A stretch of 64,000 nucleotides of DNA, from NCBI GenBank assembly GCA_030411725.1, contig MU839855.1, positions 62,001-126,000 of the forward strand. Reading direction: 5' to 3'. Source of the stretch: Echria macrotheca (Eukaryota > Ascomycota > Sordariomycetes > Sordariales > Schizotheciaceae). The notes under the pieces are model-generated. The model made no database searches. It saw only the letters and a list, made by a program, of their open reading frames with translations, and was not told the origin of the DNA. This document shows, piece after piece, positions 45,701 through 58,439 of the stretch (its first letter is position 1; each line of letters opens with the position of its first letter). The position numbers and the translations under genes were made by a program.

Positions 45701-46740
45701 ACTCCTATTGTATATATAGGAACTTTTGTAAATAAAGGTACTTTGTTACGTATTTAGTTATGTAAATATTTTAATTTATTAGATTAAAATAGGTATTTAA
45801 TTAGCGTATTTACTTAACTTATATAGCCTTTTACTACCTAACCGAGGGTAGGTTTCGGTAATAAAGCGTTAAATATATTAAAAAAATCCGCTAAACCCCT
45901 TTTAACTAATTCTATAAAATAATTATAAGTACTTAATTATATTTATTAATTATTCCACCTTTTAATACGGACTTAAGTGTATTAAATATCCCTATAGGCT
46001 TTATTTATAAACTTTACTTAAACCCGCTTTTACCCCCTTAACTACTTTAACTAGCGGTTTCTACCTCCCCTATTATATTATTTACCTCGGTATTAGCCCT
46101 TTTTTTAACTACTAGTTACAAAATCCTTATGTACCTTTTACCTAATAATATACCGCTTTTAAACCCAAAGTTAGACTAAATAAGGGGGGATATCGACTAT
46201 TTTTGTACTATCCTACTAGATATATGCCAGGTAGCGGTACCTTTATAATACCGTTTCGAACTTATATTATACCCTTTTAGTAAGGGGCGCTTATAGTATA
46301 AGAAAAAATATTTAGCTTAATTTTCTTTATCGGGACTTAAAGGGAGTTTTTAATAAGGTTTTAGGAAGCCGCGTATTGTAGCTATTGTATGGTCCTCGGG
46401 AACCCTGTAATGCGGGTCTGCCCTGGGCGTAATAAGGGTCCAGGTAGTACTAGCGGCCCGGGGTAGCTGCTGGGGTGGTGGATTTTTGTAAATAAGTTTC
46501 CTTTTCTTTTTCTTAGTTAGTAAGGTTTTTTAGCTGTTACTACGGGGACGTCTAATTGACTGTGCTGGTTGGGCCTGTGCCGATAGTCAGGTAGACGCTA
46601 AAAATTCCTTCCTTCCTACCGGACTACTGCAAAAATTAAATTATTAATTAAATGGGTTTTTTTCCAAGTTTATTTCCTATAAAATAGGCTTTTTAGGCTA
46701 TTTTCCTATAAAAAAGAGGTTTTTGCTCTAGTACTAGTAG
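42741..46740. repeat. Third desert, fourth part
   Basis: 42840-43440 is moderately balanced and includes two GCN4-type motifs (43229-43235 and 43241-43247). 43450-46380 has a codon-like plus-strand texture with C-to-T damage, like 11541-14383, and is probably an old transposon coding block. 46390-46620 is GC-richer without a frame. At about 46617 a truncated family A end (CCGGACTACTGCAAAAATTA) begins. Confidence 0.45.
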
Positions 46741-48078
46741 CAGGGTTGGGATTTAGTCCGGACTACTAGTCATTAGTCCGGACTACTAGTTACAGTAGTC
46801 TAGTCACAGCCCGGACTACTAGTCCGGTAGTTTAGTTATAACCCGGACTAATAGTTCGGACTACTTGACTGCTGTAGTCACTAGTCCGGACTAGTAGTCT
46901 ACCCCTTAAAATAGTATTTTTGATTTTTAATTACTATATTAAACCTATTAAATAATTAATTTAATTATTGTTACTAGTATAGGCTATATATTATATTAAT
47001 ATTAGGTTATAAAATTAATAATTTATTTATTATATTCATTTTTACTACCTTTTACGGCTAACCCTATATTTATAAGCCAATTCGCCACTTTTTACTTATT
47101 TCTTAGTTTTATTTATAAATATAGAAAAATAATAAATAATAGTATAATTTACTAAAAACATTTATATTACCGTATAGGGTGGTTATTACGTAATAATTAT
47201 GTAACACTTTTAACAGTAATATAACTAATTATTATATAGGACCTTTTATTAGTAGTAATTAGGCTTCTGTAATATATTAGAAGCTTTTGGAAATCGAAAG
47301 CTCTCATTCAGAGCCAATTCCAACTTTTTATACAACTGAATTTCAAATCGTTTATTAAAAATCAGGTTTAGTTAATTGACTTAAAATAGCTTCTACCTAC
47401 TATATCGGATAGTATACGCTACCTTATAGTACTAAGGCTTATTTAAAAATAGTTTGGGAATAGGGACAAAAATATATTTTCATTAAAAAAACCCTTAAAA
47501 GTATGATTATTTCCAGATTGGCTTAGAAAATTAACAGTTTAAAATGGTCTATTATTATATTATATTACTAATTAATAAGTGGTAACTTTCATTTTATAAT
47601 ATTACGATTCCTCGATTTAAAAAAAATTAGTTAGAAACTAAAGTTGTTATTTTAGTCTACTTGTAACTTTGTGCGGAAGTGGATTTCTAATCATTAATTA
47701 AAAGTTCAATTTTAGTAATTATATTATAATAACTTATAAGTTATACAATTGATTATAAGCCTTATTATAAGCCCTAAATCCGTTTTGAAAAACGCATATT
47801 GTTATAGTGAAAAGTTTGTTTTTATAGGAAAAGTGCCTTGAAATCTGACTTTATAGGATATAATAACTCTAAAAAATATAAAAACTATATAATTGGTAAA
47901 TACTAAATATTAACCATTTAATTAACAATTCAAAATTTAAGTTTTACAGTAGTCCGGGTAGTTTAGTTACCCCCTGGACTACTAGTCCAGTAGTTTAGTT
48001 ACGGCCGTAATTTTAACTACTAAACTATAGTAGTCCGGACTACTGGACTAATGACTAATGACTAATGTCCCAACCCTG
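46741..48078 (+). mobile_element. Family A hAT-like MITE, well preserved ends, no target duplication
   Basis: Starts CAGGGTTGGGATTTAGTC and ends AATGTCCCAACCCTG, the unmutated family A termini, with long arrays of AGTAGTCCGGACTACTAGTC-type units at both ends. The length is 1338 bp without coding frames. The flanking octamers (ACTAGTAG and AATATAAC) do not match, and the two flanks belong to different parent sequences, so a rearrangement after or during insertion is likely. Confidence 0.8.
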
Positions 48079-48705
48079 AATATAACTAATTATACTTATA
48101 AATTAATATATTACGTCACTTTACTATTATTAATTATATCAAATTTTTAATCGAAGATTTAAAATCGGATATCCCAAATCGTGGATTTAAGTCGACTTAC
48201 TTCCTTTAATTTCTAAAAGCGTTTAATATATTCCAGGAGCCTAACTACTACTAATAAGGAGGTTTTACGTAATCAATAATTATACTATACTAGCAATTAT
48301 TAATAACTATTACGTAACTACCACCTTATACAGTAATATAAGTCCTTTATATAAATTTTGTATTTGTAATAAAGAAATAAGTAAAAGTGGCAAATTTGCT
48401 TATAAATACAGGAAAAGCGGTAAAAAGTAGTAAAAATAAGCTTGATAAATAAAGTATGAATTTCATAAGGTGAGATTAAGATAATATATAGCCTATATTA
48501 GTAATAATATTTAAAATAATTAATTAATAAGCCTAATATAGTAATTAAAAACAAAAAAATACTATATTAAAGGGTGGATTAGTAGTCCGGACTATTAGTC
48601 TAAGGGGTGATTAGACTACTGGATTAGTAGTCCGGGGGGTAACTAGACTACTGTGACTAGTAGTCCGGACTACTAACCACTAGTCTAGACTAAATCCCAA
48701 CCCTG
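48079..48705 (-). mobile_element. Family A fragment, left half in reverse orientation
   Basis: Ends CTAAATCCCAACCCTG at 48705, the family A left end reversed. Its internal part is the reverse complement of sequence at 7054-7470 and 9060-9320. The other end is missing because the 46741-48078 element or a rearrangement removed it. To the right it abuts a hAT transposase fragment. Confidence 0.65.
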
Positions 48706-49746
48706 GTATTAAATATTCGCTGTGTTATATATATCCTAAATCTAATAGCCTAGGATATATTTAAAGAATTTATGTCATTAGCTACTTTGAATAAGTAACT
48801 ATTCCATTCTAATGATTTACGGTTTATAAAATTAAATAATATAAACGAAAATTAAAGATAAGAAATTCAATATGTTGGAATTTAATCATAAAAACTCGAA
48901 TCATTATCAATTAATCTTATACTAATAATTATTTTAGCTCTTACCGCTCAGTTCAAAAAATTTCAATAATAGTGAAAAACGTCCACGAAAAAAAATTACT
49001 ATAAGAAGGAATTCGCCACGCTGAGGATGACCGTATTTTACCTGAAACTTTCAAAAACCGGGTTATTTTACTTAGTAAGCTATATATAAACCTTATTCAA
49101 TTACTAATTACTTATATATTTATAGATAATACTATAAAATAAAGTTCTACTTCTTATATAATTAAATCCACCTTTAAATTAAGAGATCCGTTAACTTATA
49201 CTTATTAAAATAGTATAAATAAGGAATATTTTGAAATATTCCTTGCGCTAAGCGAGTAGATTACGCTTTAAAAACTCGAAACGATATTTGTAGTATTAGT
49301 AAAGCCAGTTATTTAGCTACCGAGCGAATATTATATTAATATTAATAAGGGTTTACTATTTATTTATTAGATATTTAGTAAATTCGAAGTATTAATATTG
49401 GAATTTAATAATGAGGCTTTGGAAGATGAGGATTTAGCAAGTATTACTTATTTATTTAGGTTAAATATTACTAATTTTATTGGGCTGACTGGTATGGGTT
49501 ATTTATTTCGGTTATTGAAGCTGGAATAGAGAAATTAACTAAATACTATTCACGAAAACTTACGCAAACCGGTTAAACCGCTTTAAAGCTTACCTTTTCG
49601 CTATTTTCCAGGTTTCATAATTTAAAACCTAACCCTTTAAGTAAAACGGTAATTTATATTTTTAGCCTATTACTGAATATAAAGTTGATAAATTTTAATA
49701 AAAAGAATTTTTAAAGTAAATTAAGCTTTTTTTATATATATATATA
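48706..49746 (+). pseudogene. hAT transposase fragment (family B), RIP-degraded
   Basis: The plus strand repeats, in reverse complement, the transposase region of the 50022-55713 element. It begins in the RCVIHILNLVAQDMFKEF region (here a TAG replaces the CAG of the other copy) and continues through the segment GGAATATTTTGAAATATTCC to the part matching 51780-51950. It ends at 49746, where a family A element was inserted. There are many stops, so it cannot code. It is evidence for a second autonomous-type family B copy at this place. Confidence 0.7.
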
Positions 49747-50021
49747 CAGGGTTGGGATTTAGTCCGGACTAATAGTTAGTAGTCCGAACTAGTAGTCACA
49801 GTAAGCTAGTTACTACTGAAACTACTATTCCGGGTAGTTTAGTTACTAGCCGAACTACTAGTCCAGTAGTCTAATCACCCCCCAAACTAGTAGTTTAAAC
49901 TATTAACTACTATAGTAATTAGTCCGGATTAGTAATTTACCTATTAATATAGTATTTTTAATTTTTAATTACCATATTTAGCTTATTAGGTAATTATTTC
50001 AATTATTCTTACTAATATAGG
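49747..50021 (+). mobile_element. Family A element, left part, split by a family B insertion
   Basis: Begins CAGGGTTGGGATTTAGTC and carries the left array. It is interrupted after AATATAGG (50014-50021) and resumes at 55714 with the duplicated AATATAGG followed by CTATATATT, as in intact copies (compare 46980-46995). The resumed part can be followed to about 55905. Confidence 0.75.
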
Positions 50022-51299
50022 CAGGGTTGGCAAATTAGTCAGTAGTCATTAGTCAGTAGTTACTGACTACAGTAGTTAGTAGTTATTAGTCAAGGCATTG
50101 ACTAGATTACTGTAGTCAGTAGTCAGGGCACTGACTAGACTACAGTAGTCAGTAGTCTGACTACTGACTACTGTAGTCTGACTACTAGTCAAATGTAATG
50201 TAATATTTTTATTTGCAAAATAATTAAAAGCCTATTACTATTGTAGATTTAAATACTTATTTATGGTAATAATATTATATAATATACTATATAAAGTGTA
50301 GTAATATATTTATTATTGATTAAAAAAATTAGCTTTTATTAAAACCCTTTTAATAGGAGTAATCATAATTTATATGCTTTAAGACGTAGAATTGAGTTTT
50401 ATCAGCCTTTGCGTTGTAATTATGTGATTCTGAAAATATATACCGTATGTTTATAATACTATATACCTTACCTATAAGCTAGTTGTATATTATTATATAA
50501 GCCGGACTTTTAATATAGAATTTAAAATCCTTAAGTACGAAAAGTCGCAATTGGAGTTAAATAGCGATATCGATTTCCAATAAGGTTTTAGAGCCGTAAT
50601 AAGCGTATTAACTTAAAATAAAAAGTAGTTATATATAATTAGCACTATTATATTTTATTTGGCCTAGAAATGCTTTTACTTTTAGTACGTTTACTAATAA
50701 AGATAACGATTTTAATTATTTTTTACTCTTTATTCCGGTTAGAGTAGTAATTAATGAATCCTTTTTGGGCTTCTAGTAGAATTCTATGTTATCTTTTATA
50801 TATACAACTTATTTTAAGCTTTTGGATTGATTCTGAGTTATAAGAAGTAATTGGAAATTGAGGTGTATAAAAAGTTGCAATTAGGTCAAAGTGGAAATAC
50901 CATTTTCAAATAGCTTTTTAAAAATTCACCAAACGTAATAACTTATAATTAAAAATACATATATGTAGGTTACAAATAATACTATTAGCTAATACTAAAG
51001 CATTTTACTTTTTTCCATAATTAAAATCATTATTCCATTATTTAATACTTTTTTACTAATAGTAACCTTTATAGAATAAATACTTTAAAGGTATTAATAG
51101 ATATTAATTTAGAAATTATAAAGTGATAAAACAAATAGAGTAATAAAATAAATAAAGTAACCAAATAAATAAAGTAATAAAACAAGTTTAATAATAAAAT
51201 ATAAAAAATAAATAAACTAAAGTAAGAAATTTATAATTCCTCTTCTTCCTCCTTTACAATTGCGTTATTCTGGAAGTTTTCCTCCAATTCCCTTAAACT

Positions 51300-54200
51300 T
51301 TTAATCTTTTAGCTCTTTAATAATACTATCCGTTTAACTGTATCCGGTTCCAACCTATTCCGGTTTTTGGTAATAATATTACTACTTATGGAAAATACTT
51401 GTTTTACTGGTACCGAGGTTGCTGGAATTGCTAAATATCTTCTAGCTATTAGGCTTAAAACAGGATATTTAAAAGCGTTTATCTTCTAGTATTTTAAAGG
51501 TTAAATCTATTTTAAAATATTAGTTTTTAAATTTAATAATAAAAAAATTAGATTATTTACCTTTTTACTAGTAACCGGCTTACGTAAATACTTGATGTAT
51601 TCTGCGCTTTAGCTTACTGGCGTATAAAAATCGTCTTCATCGTTTAAAGCGTTATAAATATCCTTCTATTATTACTGTGGAGGATTTAAATTTAATTCCT
51701 CTTAAACCCTAAAGTAGATATTAGTATAATAAAGTATATATTAAAAGGCTTAACTTACTTTAAAAATTTTTCCTTTATAAATTTACCAACTTTGTGTTCC
51801 GTAGTAAAGTAAAAATATAAATAACCGTTTTGCCGAAAGGGTTAGGTTTTAAATTGTAGATCCAGGAAAATAGCAAAAAGGTGAGGTTTAAAACGTTTTA
51901 ACCGGGTTACCGTAAGTCTTTGTAAAAAGTATTTATTTAACTTTTTTATTCCGGCTTTAATAACCGAAATAAATAACCTATACTACTTAGCCTAATAAAA
52001 TTAATAATAGTTAAGCTAAATAAATAAATAAGTAATACTTACTAAAATTTTATCTTCTAAAGCCTCGTTATTGAATTTTAATATTAAGGTTTCGAATTTG
52101 CTGTATATTTAGAAAACAAATAGTAGAGCCTTATTAATATTAATATAATATTCGCTTTGTAGCTGGATAACAAGCTTTACTAATATTGTAAATATCGTTT
52201 CGAGTTTTTGAAGCGTAATCCACTCGCTTAGCGCAAGGAATATTTTAAAATATTCCTTATTTGCAGTATTTCAGTAAATATAAGTTAACGGATCTTTTAA
52301 CTCAAGGGTAGATTTGATCATATAATAGGTAGAATTCTACCTAGTAGCGTTATCTATAAAAGATATTAGTAATTAGTAATTTAATAAGGTTAATAAATAA
52401 TAAATAACTTACCAAGTAGAATAACCCGTTTTTTAAAGGTTTTAGGTAAAATACCATTATCTTTAGCGCGGTAAATTCCTTTTCACAGTAGTTTTTAATT
52501 TTGTGAACGTTTTTAACCATTACTGCAATTGTTCGAACTCGTGCTGTAAGAGCTAAATTAATTATTAATATAAGATTAATTAATAATTAATTTGGATTTT
52601 TACTTACTATTAAATTCTAGCGTATTAAATTTCTTATCTTCAATTTCTTTATTTATATTATTTAATTCTATAAGCCGTAAGTTAGTAAAATAAGTAAGTT
52701 ACTTATCTAAGGTAGCCGAGGATATAAATTCTTTAAACATATCCTGAGCTACTAGATTTAAAATGTGTATAACGCAGCGAATATCGTATCGAAAATCCGT
52801 ATTTAACCTTTCAAATTCGGTAAAAAAGATATTATTATTTGGTATGTTATCGCGGGTAATTTTAATAATTAAGTTAATATAATAATATTATTAAGGAAAA
52901 TAGGCTAACTTACGTTAGAATTCTATCCATTATAACCGAAGGATAAGGCGCAATAGCCTTTAAAAATTCATCGTAAATATATAAACCGGTATAGTTATCT
53001 AAAAGATTTTCAAAAGCTAAAATTGTATTAGTATATATTTTATTTACTATTAATATTAAAAAGGAAAAATAATTACCTAATAGCTTATAAACCAATTTAA
53101 AATCGCTATTAATATAGTTAATAATTAGGCTTAAATAGCCAATTTGTAATGCCGAAGTCCATATATCAAAAGTTAAGCAAAAAGTACCAAGGGTTTTGAT
53201 ATTTTGCTTTAATTCAATATTAAATATCAAGAAAAACTAATCGAAAGAAGAGTCTAATAAAAACCTTACTTTTTTTCAATTAACAATAGGCGCTTTACTA
53301 TAAAAAAAATATATTAGTAAATATAATTAATATAACTTAAAGTAATATTACTTACCTATTAAAATAGGATATTAAATCCTAAAAAAACTAGAAATCCAAA
53401 ACGTTAAAGGATATATTATTTTTGATAAGAAAGGTTAAAACCTTTAATAAAACGTCTTTTTCGTTAAAATCGGTAACCATATTAGTTTATACTCTTTTAG
53501 CTAAAACAGGCCTAAAAAAATCCGAATTTAAGCTAGTTACACCAGTAGTTATTTCTTTTTATAATTAGTATAATTATTAATAATAGTTATTAGTATTTAA
53601 TAACTTACTTTTACTCCTAGTAGATTCGGACTTTTCGTTATAGGTAATTAAAGGATGTTTCGTCTTATAATGCCGAAAATGATTTAAGGTTTTAAAACCT
53701 TTTAAAATATCTATTACCAGGGTTGGGACATTAGTCCTTAGTCATTAGTCCGGACTATTGGACTACTAGTCCGGACTACCGGACTACTGAAAAAATTAAA
53801 TTTTAAATTATATTAAAGTACTTTTCTTATAAATCTAAGCTTTTTTCTATAATAGTATAACTATTTTTTAAATAAGTTTAGGGCTTACACTACTGCTTAT
53901 AACCGTCTATCTAGCTTATAAGTTATAAGTTATTATAATATAAATACGTGAATTCAATTTTTAATTAATGATTAGAAATCCACTTGCACAAAAAGTTACA
54001 ATTGGGTTAAAATAACAACTTTAATTTTTAATTACTTTTATTAAACCGAAGAACTTTAATATTATGAAACGAAAGTTATTACTTATCAAGTAGTAATACA
54101 ATATAATAATAATATACTTTGGATTTATATTTTTCTAGGCCAATTTTGTCATAATAGTACTTGTAGTGTTTTTTTTGCTAAAAATTCACTTTTCTCCCTC

Positions 54201-54910
54201 TTCCCATACTATTTTTAGATAAGCTTTTGTACTAATAAGTATGGTATACTACTATATTTATTATTTTAAAGCTATTTTAAGTTAATTAAGTAAGCTCAAT
54301 TTTTAATTAGCGATTTAAAATCCGATTATATCAAAAGGTATAATCAACTCGAAATAAATACTTTATATTTTAATCGACTCTAGCAAATCCAATAACAAAA
54401 ATAACTAATAGTAAAAGTTACCAGCTAGGAAATAACGTTATACTAAATTAGGAAACCCCTTAAAATATTTGTTTTACTGGGCCAATTTTCAAATAATTCT
54501 ACTTTAAGGCTTTTTTATCATCTTTTTCTTATTTATAATACTACAGAAATAATAAGCAGAAAGTAGAAAGTTTATGTATAAGTACAGTAAAACCGGTAAA
54601 AAGTAGCAAAGATAAGCTTAATAAATGGATTATTAATCATATTACGTAATATTAATATAATATATAGCCTATACTACTAATAATAATTAAATTAATTAAT
54701 TGATAGGCCTAATATAGTAATTAAAAATAAAAAATACTATATTAAGGGGTGGACTACTAGTCCGGGGGGTGACTAGACTACTGGACTAGTAGTCCGGGTC
54801 GTGACTAGACTACTGTGACTAGTAGTCCGGACTAATAACTAGTAGTCCGGACTAAATCCCAACCCTGTCTATTACATTCCATTTACACCTATTATTAAAT
54901 AAGTTATTAG
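51300..54910 (-). pseudogene. hAT transposase, RIP-degraded and split by a MITE
   Basis: Motifs in order on the minus strand: a BED-type finger remnant (CKW at about 54890, then LNHFRHYKTKHP at about 53690-53650), with the MITE of 53718-54867 lying between its two halves. Next comes CLTFDIWTS (Asp codon near 53167), the first catalytic region of hAT transposases, and TRDNIPNN (Asp codon 52851-52849), then RCVIHILNLVAQD. Near 51480-51310 is the C-terminal dimerisation domain (YPVLSLIARRYLAIPATS, then VFSISSNIITKNR and RLEPDTVKRIVLLKS). Apparent introns with GTAAGT donors remain at about 52908 and 53350. Stops interrupt all but a 106-codon piece (53230-52910). Intact relatives excise and integrate elements with 8-bp duplications, which fits the element's flanks. 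Confidence 0.85.
53718..54867 (-). mobile_element. Family A MITE with perfect 8-bp target duplication, inside a transposase gene
   Basis: Starts CAGGGTTGGGACATTAG and ends CTAAATCCCAACCCTG, in reverse orientation. The flanks are TCTATTAC on both sides (53710-53717 and 54868-54875). It is 1150 bp without coding capacity. It interrupts the BED-finger region of the family B transposase, so it is younger than the 50022-55713 element. Confidence 0.92.
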
Positions 54911-55713
54911 TAATTAAATTTTACTATTTAAAAGAGTAAACCTATAATATATATTATACTAAAATATACCTTTTCTTTAAAGGGTTAATCAGTAGTAGGG
55001 TAGCAAAGTAGCAAAATGTATTTTTGCTAAAGCCATCTACTATAATTACTAAGGTAACTATAAGGTATAAAATAACTTATATTAATTAAAAATCCAGGCT
55101 ATAACTTATTTTAAAGTTGTAAGTTATATTGGATTTTTAATACTCGATTTGAAATCTTAAAATTCCAAATAGTCGATTTAAGTCAATTTGCCACTTCGGA
55201 TTTCCTAAAGGGTCTAGAATTTTCTAGGAATTTAATTGCCAATAAGTAAAAATATAGCTTAATATAAAACAAAATATATATACTAATTACCTAATATTAG
55301 TTATGGAATTATTACCTGATTAGGTAGTATTTGGATTTTTAAGCATTACCCTTCTACTTTTTACTTATTTGCAAATATATTTTAATTTAAAAAGGTAGTG
55401 AAAAAGAGTTACTCTACAAATTAATTATATAATTAATTAGTTAAAAAGGGTTAATTAAATAATTAACCCTTTAAATTAAATTATAATAATTATTACTAAT
55501 ATATTACTACTATATTTTAATTATAAAGCGATTACTAATAATTATTTAAAATAATTATTATTTTTATCATTTTTACCTACTGACTACTGTAGTCAGACTA
55601 CTGACTACAGTAGTCACAGTAGTCTAGTCAGTAGTCAGGGCACTGACTAGACTACAGTAGTCGTAGTCAAGGCAGTGACTAGACTATAGTAGTCTGACTA
55701 ATTGCCAACCCTG

Positions 55714-57172
55714 AATATAGGCTATATATTATTCCAATTTTAGCTAATAAGAATTAATAATTGGTTTATTAGGTATAATACATTTTCTAGCTTGCAAATT
55801 CTATTACGCGTTTCTACCTTTTTAAGCTCAAAACGCCTCGAAATGGAAATATTACGAAATTAGTTTAGTTAAATATATATTTGAAATAGCTTACTTCAGT
55901 TTATTTAGTTTTTTTATATTTCTTATTAAATTTCTTTTCTTTTATTACCTTATAATTTTGAAGTTAGTATATTCAAAATACTTACCTTATCAACCTTATT
56001 ATTAGTAAAAAAGTATTAAATAGTTAAATGACAATTTTAATTATAGAAAAAGGTAAAATATTCTAGTATTAGCTAGTATTAATATTTGTAACGTACCTAT
56101 GAGTATTTTTAATTATAAGTTATTACGTGTAGGGAATTTTTGAAATGTTATTTGAAATTGGTATTTCTACTTTGACCTAATTGCAATTTTTATGTATCTT
56201 GATTTTTAATCACTTCTTAAAATTCAGAATTAATGTAAAAGCTTGAAGTAAATTTTATATACAACAGATTATATATATTTATGTAATAAGCTTAAGAAGT
56301 ATTTGTTAATTATTACTTTAAATGCAATTAAGAGTAAAAAAGAGTTAAAATCGTAATTTATATTTGTAAACCTCTTAAAAATAAAAATATTTTTATACTA
56401 AATAAAATATAATAGCGCTAATTATATATAACTACTTTTTATTTAAAGCTCAAACTCTTATTAGGATTTCAAAAATTTATTGGAAATCGATATTGCTATT
56501 TATTAACTTCAATTGCGACTTTTTGCAGTTTTGGATTTCAGATTCTATTTTAAAGTTCAGCTTACATAAGAATATATAACTACCTTATAGGTAAGGTATA
56601 TCGCATTATGAGCATGCTGTAATCTTTTCAGAATTAATTAATTATAACGCAAAGGCTGATAAAAAATTTAGTTTTACGTTATAAAGCATATAAACTACGA
56701 TTACGTTTCTTAAAAGCCAATAATTTCGATAATTACATATGCTCTTTTCGTTAATCAATAAGAAATATACAACTACCCTTTATATAGTATATTTTATATT
56801 CTTATTACTATAAATAACTATTTTAAATCCATGGCATTAATAGGCTTTTAATTATTTTCAAAATAAAAATAATATATTATATTTGACTAGTAGTCAGACT
56901 ATAGTAGTTAGTAATTATGCTTACGACTAGATTATAGTAGTTAGTAGTTAGATTACTAACTACTAGTTAAGAATAATATTATTACTTTAATTGCAAAATA
57001 ATGAAAACTGATTTAAAAGCGTATTAATGCTACAGATTTTAATACTTGTAGTAATAAAAATGAAAAATATTATTAATAAAGGGTAGTAATATATTTAATA
57101 ATAATAGGAATATAAGTAATTATGAAAATTATCGGCTTTCAATAAAAAGCATCATAATTTATATACGTTATA
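55714..57172. repeat. Resumed family A element, then family B fragments
   Basis: 55714-55905 continues the element begun at 49747. 55906-56890 matches the left interior of family B in reverse (for example 56110-56240 against 50800-50960). At 56885-56970 two family B subterminal arrays meet head to head without terminal CAGGG motifs, and family B sequence then runs forward to 57172. This is a recombined mosaic with no gene. Confidence 0.5.
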
Positions 57173-57779
57173 GCGGGGTCGGGATTTAGTCCGGATTAGT
57201 AGTTAGTAGTCCGACTACTAGTTATAGTAGTAGTTTATTCACCCTCCGGACTACTAATCTACCTTTTAATATAGTATTTTTATTTTTAATTACTATATTA
57301 AACTTATTATTCAATAACTTTAATTATTATTACTAGTATAAGCTATATATTATATTAATATTAGCTAATAGAACTAATAACTCATTTATTATGTTTATTT
57401 TTACTGCTTTCTAACGCTTTTCGTTATAAAGTATATAAATCTCAATTACTTATGCTATTTTTTATTAGATAATAAGAAATATACTACTACCCTTAATATA
57501 GTATATTATGTATTATTATTTTTATAAATAAGTATTTAAATCTACAGCGCTAATAGGGTTTTAATTATTTTGCAAATAAAAATAATATATTATATCTAAC
57601 TAGTAGTCAGACTACAGCAGTCAGTAGTTACATTACTGACTCTAGTAGTTAGTAATTAGACTACTAATTACTATAGCCTAGTTACTACCCTAACTATTAA
57701 TTACTGTAGTTTAGTTACAGCGCTGACTAATAACTATTGATTAATGACTACTTACTAATTTGCTAACCCTGGGTATAGT
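57173..57779. mobile_element. Mosaic of a family A left end and a family B right end
   Basis: 57173 begins GCGGGGTCGGGATTTAGTC, a mutated family A left end, and its sequence runs to about 57400. From about 57420 it changes to family B and ends at 57771 with GCTAACCCTG, the family B right end. The following octamer GGTATAGT matches the uninterrupted transposase sequence near 52990, so the right border is a real insertion site. No left partner with the same octamer was found. Confidence 0.5.
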
Positions 57780-58439
57780 TATCTGGAATATTTTTGAAAG
57801 CTAAAATTATATTAGTATAAAACTTTACTATTAGTATTTAAAGGAAAGTATAATTACTTAATAGCTTATATACTAATTCCAAAATCGTGTTGATAGTTGA
57901 TAATTAGGCGTAAGTAGCTAGTTTATAGTTTTAAAAGTTATATGTTACTTATAAGTTAAGCGGAAAGTACCGAGGCTTTTAATATTTTGCTTTCGTTAGC
58001 TATTGAATATTAATAAAACCGACCGAAGGGAAGGTTGAATAAAGACCTTACATTTCTTCCATTGATCTTTATTAAAAAAGGGAATTTATTAGTAATTAAA
58101 TATAATTAATATAAATTAAAGGAAAATTATCTACCTATTAAGCTAGGATATTGAATTTTAAGAAAACTAAAAGTTCAAGGTATTATAAATATTATCTTAA
58201 TAAGAAAAGTTAAAAGCTTTAAAAAAGTATTTTTTTACGAAATTAGTAACCGTATTAGTTTATACGTTTTTAAATAAAACCGATTTAAAAATTGTAAATC
58301 AGAGTTAGTTATATTAGTATTTATTTTTATTTTTAATTAGTATAATTGTTAATAATAATTACTAGTATTTACTAATTTCCTTTTACTGCTAGTAGATTTG
58401 GACTTTTCGTTATACTTAAGTAAAGGATATATTATCTTA
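57780..58439 (-). pseudogene. Second hAT transposase fragment on the minus strand (family B)
   Basis: Collinear with 52980-53680 of the larger element, from the helical part after DIWTS through the region upstream of it to the finger part near 53650, but with more A/T changes and no open frame. It is interrupted on the right at 58440 by a family A end and on the left by the family B end at 57771. Sequence related to the region right of the missing part continues at 60727. Confidence 0.65.

Larger units (their letters stand above)
50022..55713 (-). mobile_element. Family B hAT transposon, 5.7 kb, with perfect 8-bp target duplication
   Basis: Ends CAGGGTTGGCAAATTAGTC and GACTAATTGCCAACCCTG, flanked by AATATAGG on both sides (50014-50021 and 55714-55721). 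Both ends have arrays of CTGACTACTGTAGTC units. The interior encodes a degraded hAT transposase on the minus strand and contains a complete family A MITE at 53718-54867; without that MITE the element is about 4.5 kb, a usual size for an autonomous hAT. It was inserted into a family A element, which itself lies in an older family B copy. Confidence 0.9.
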
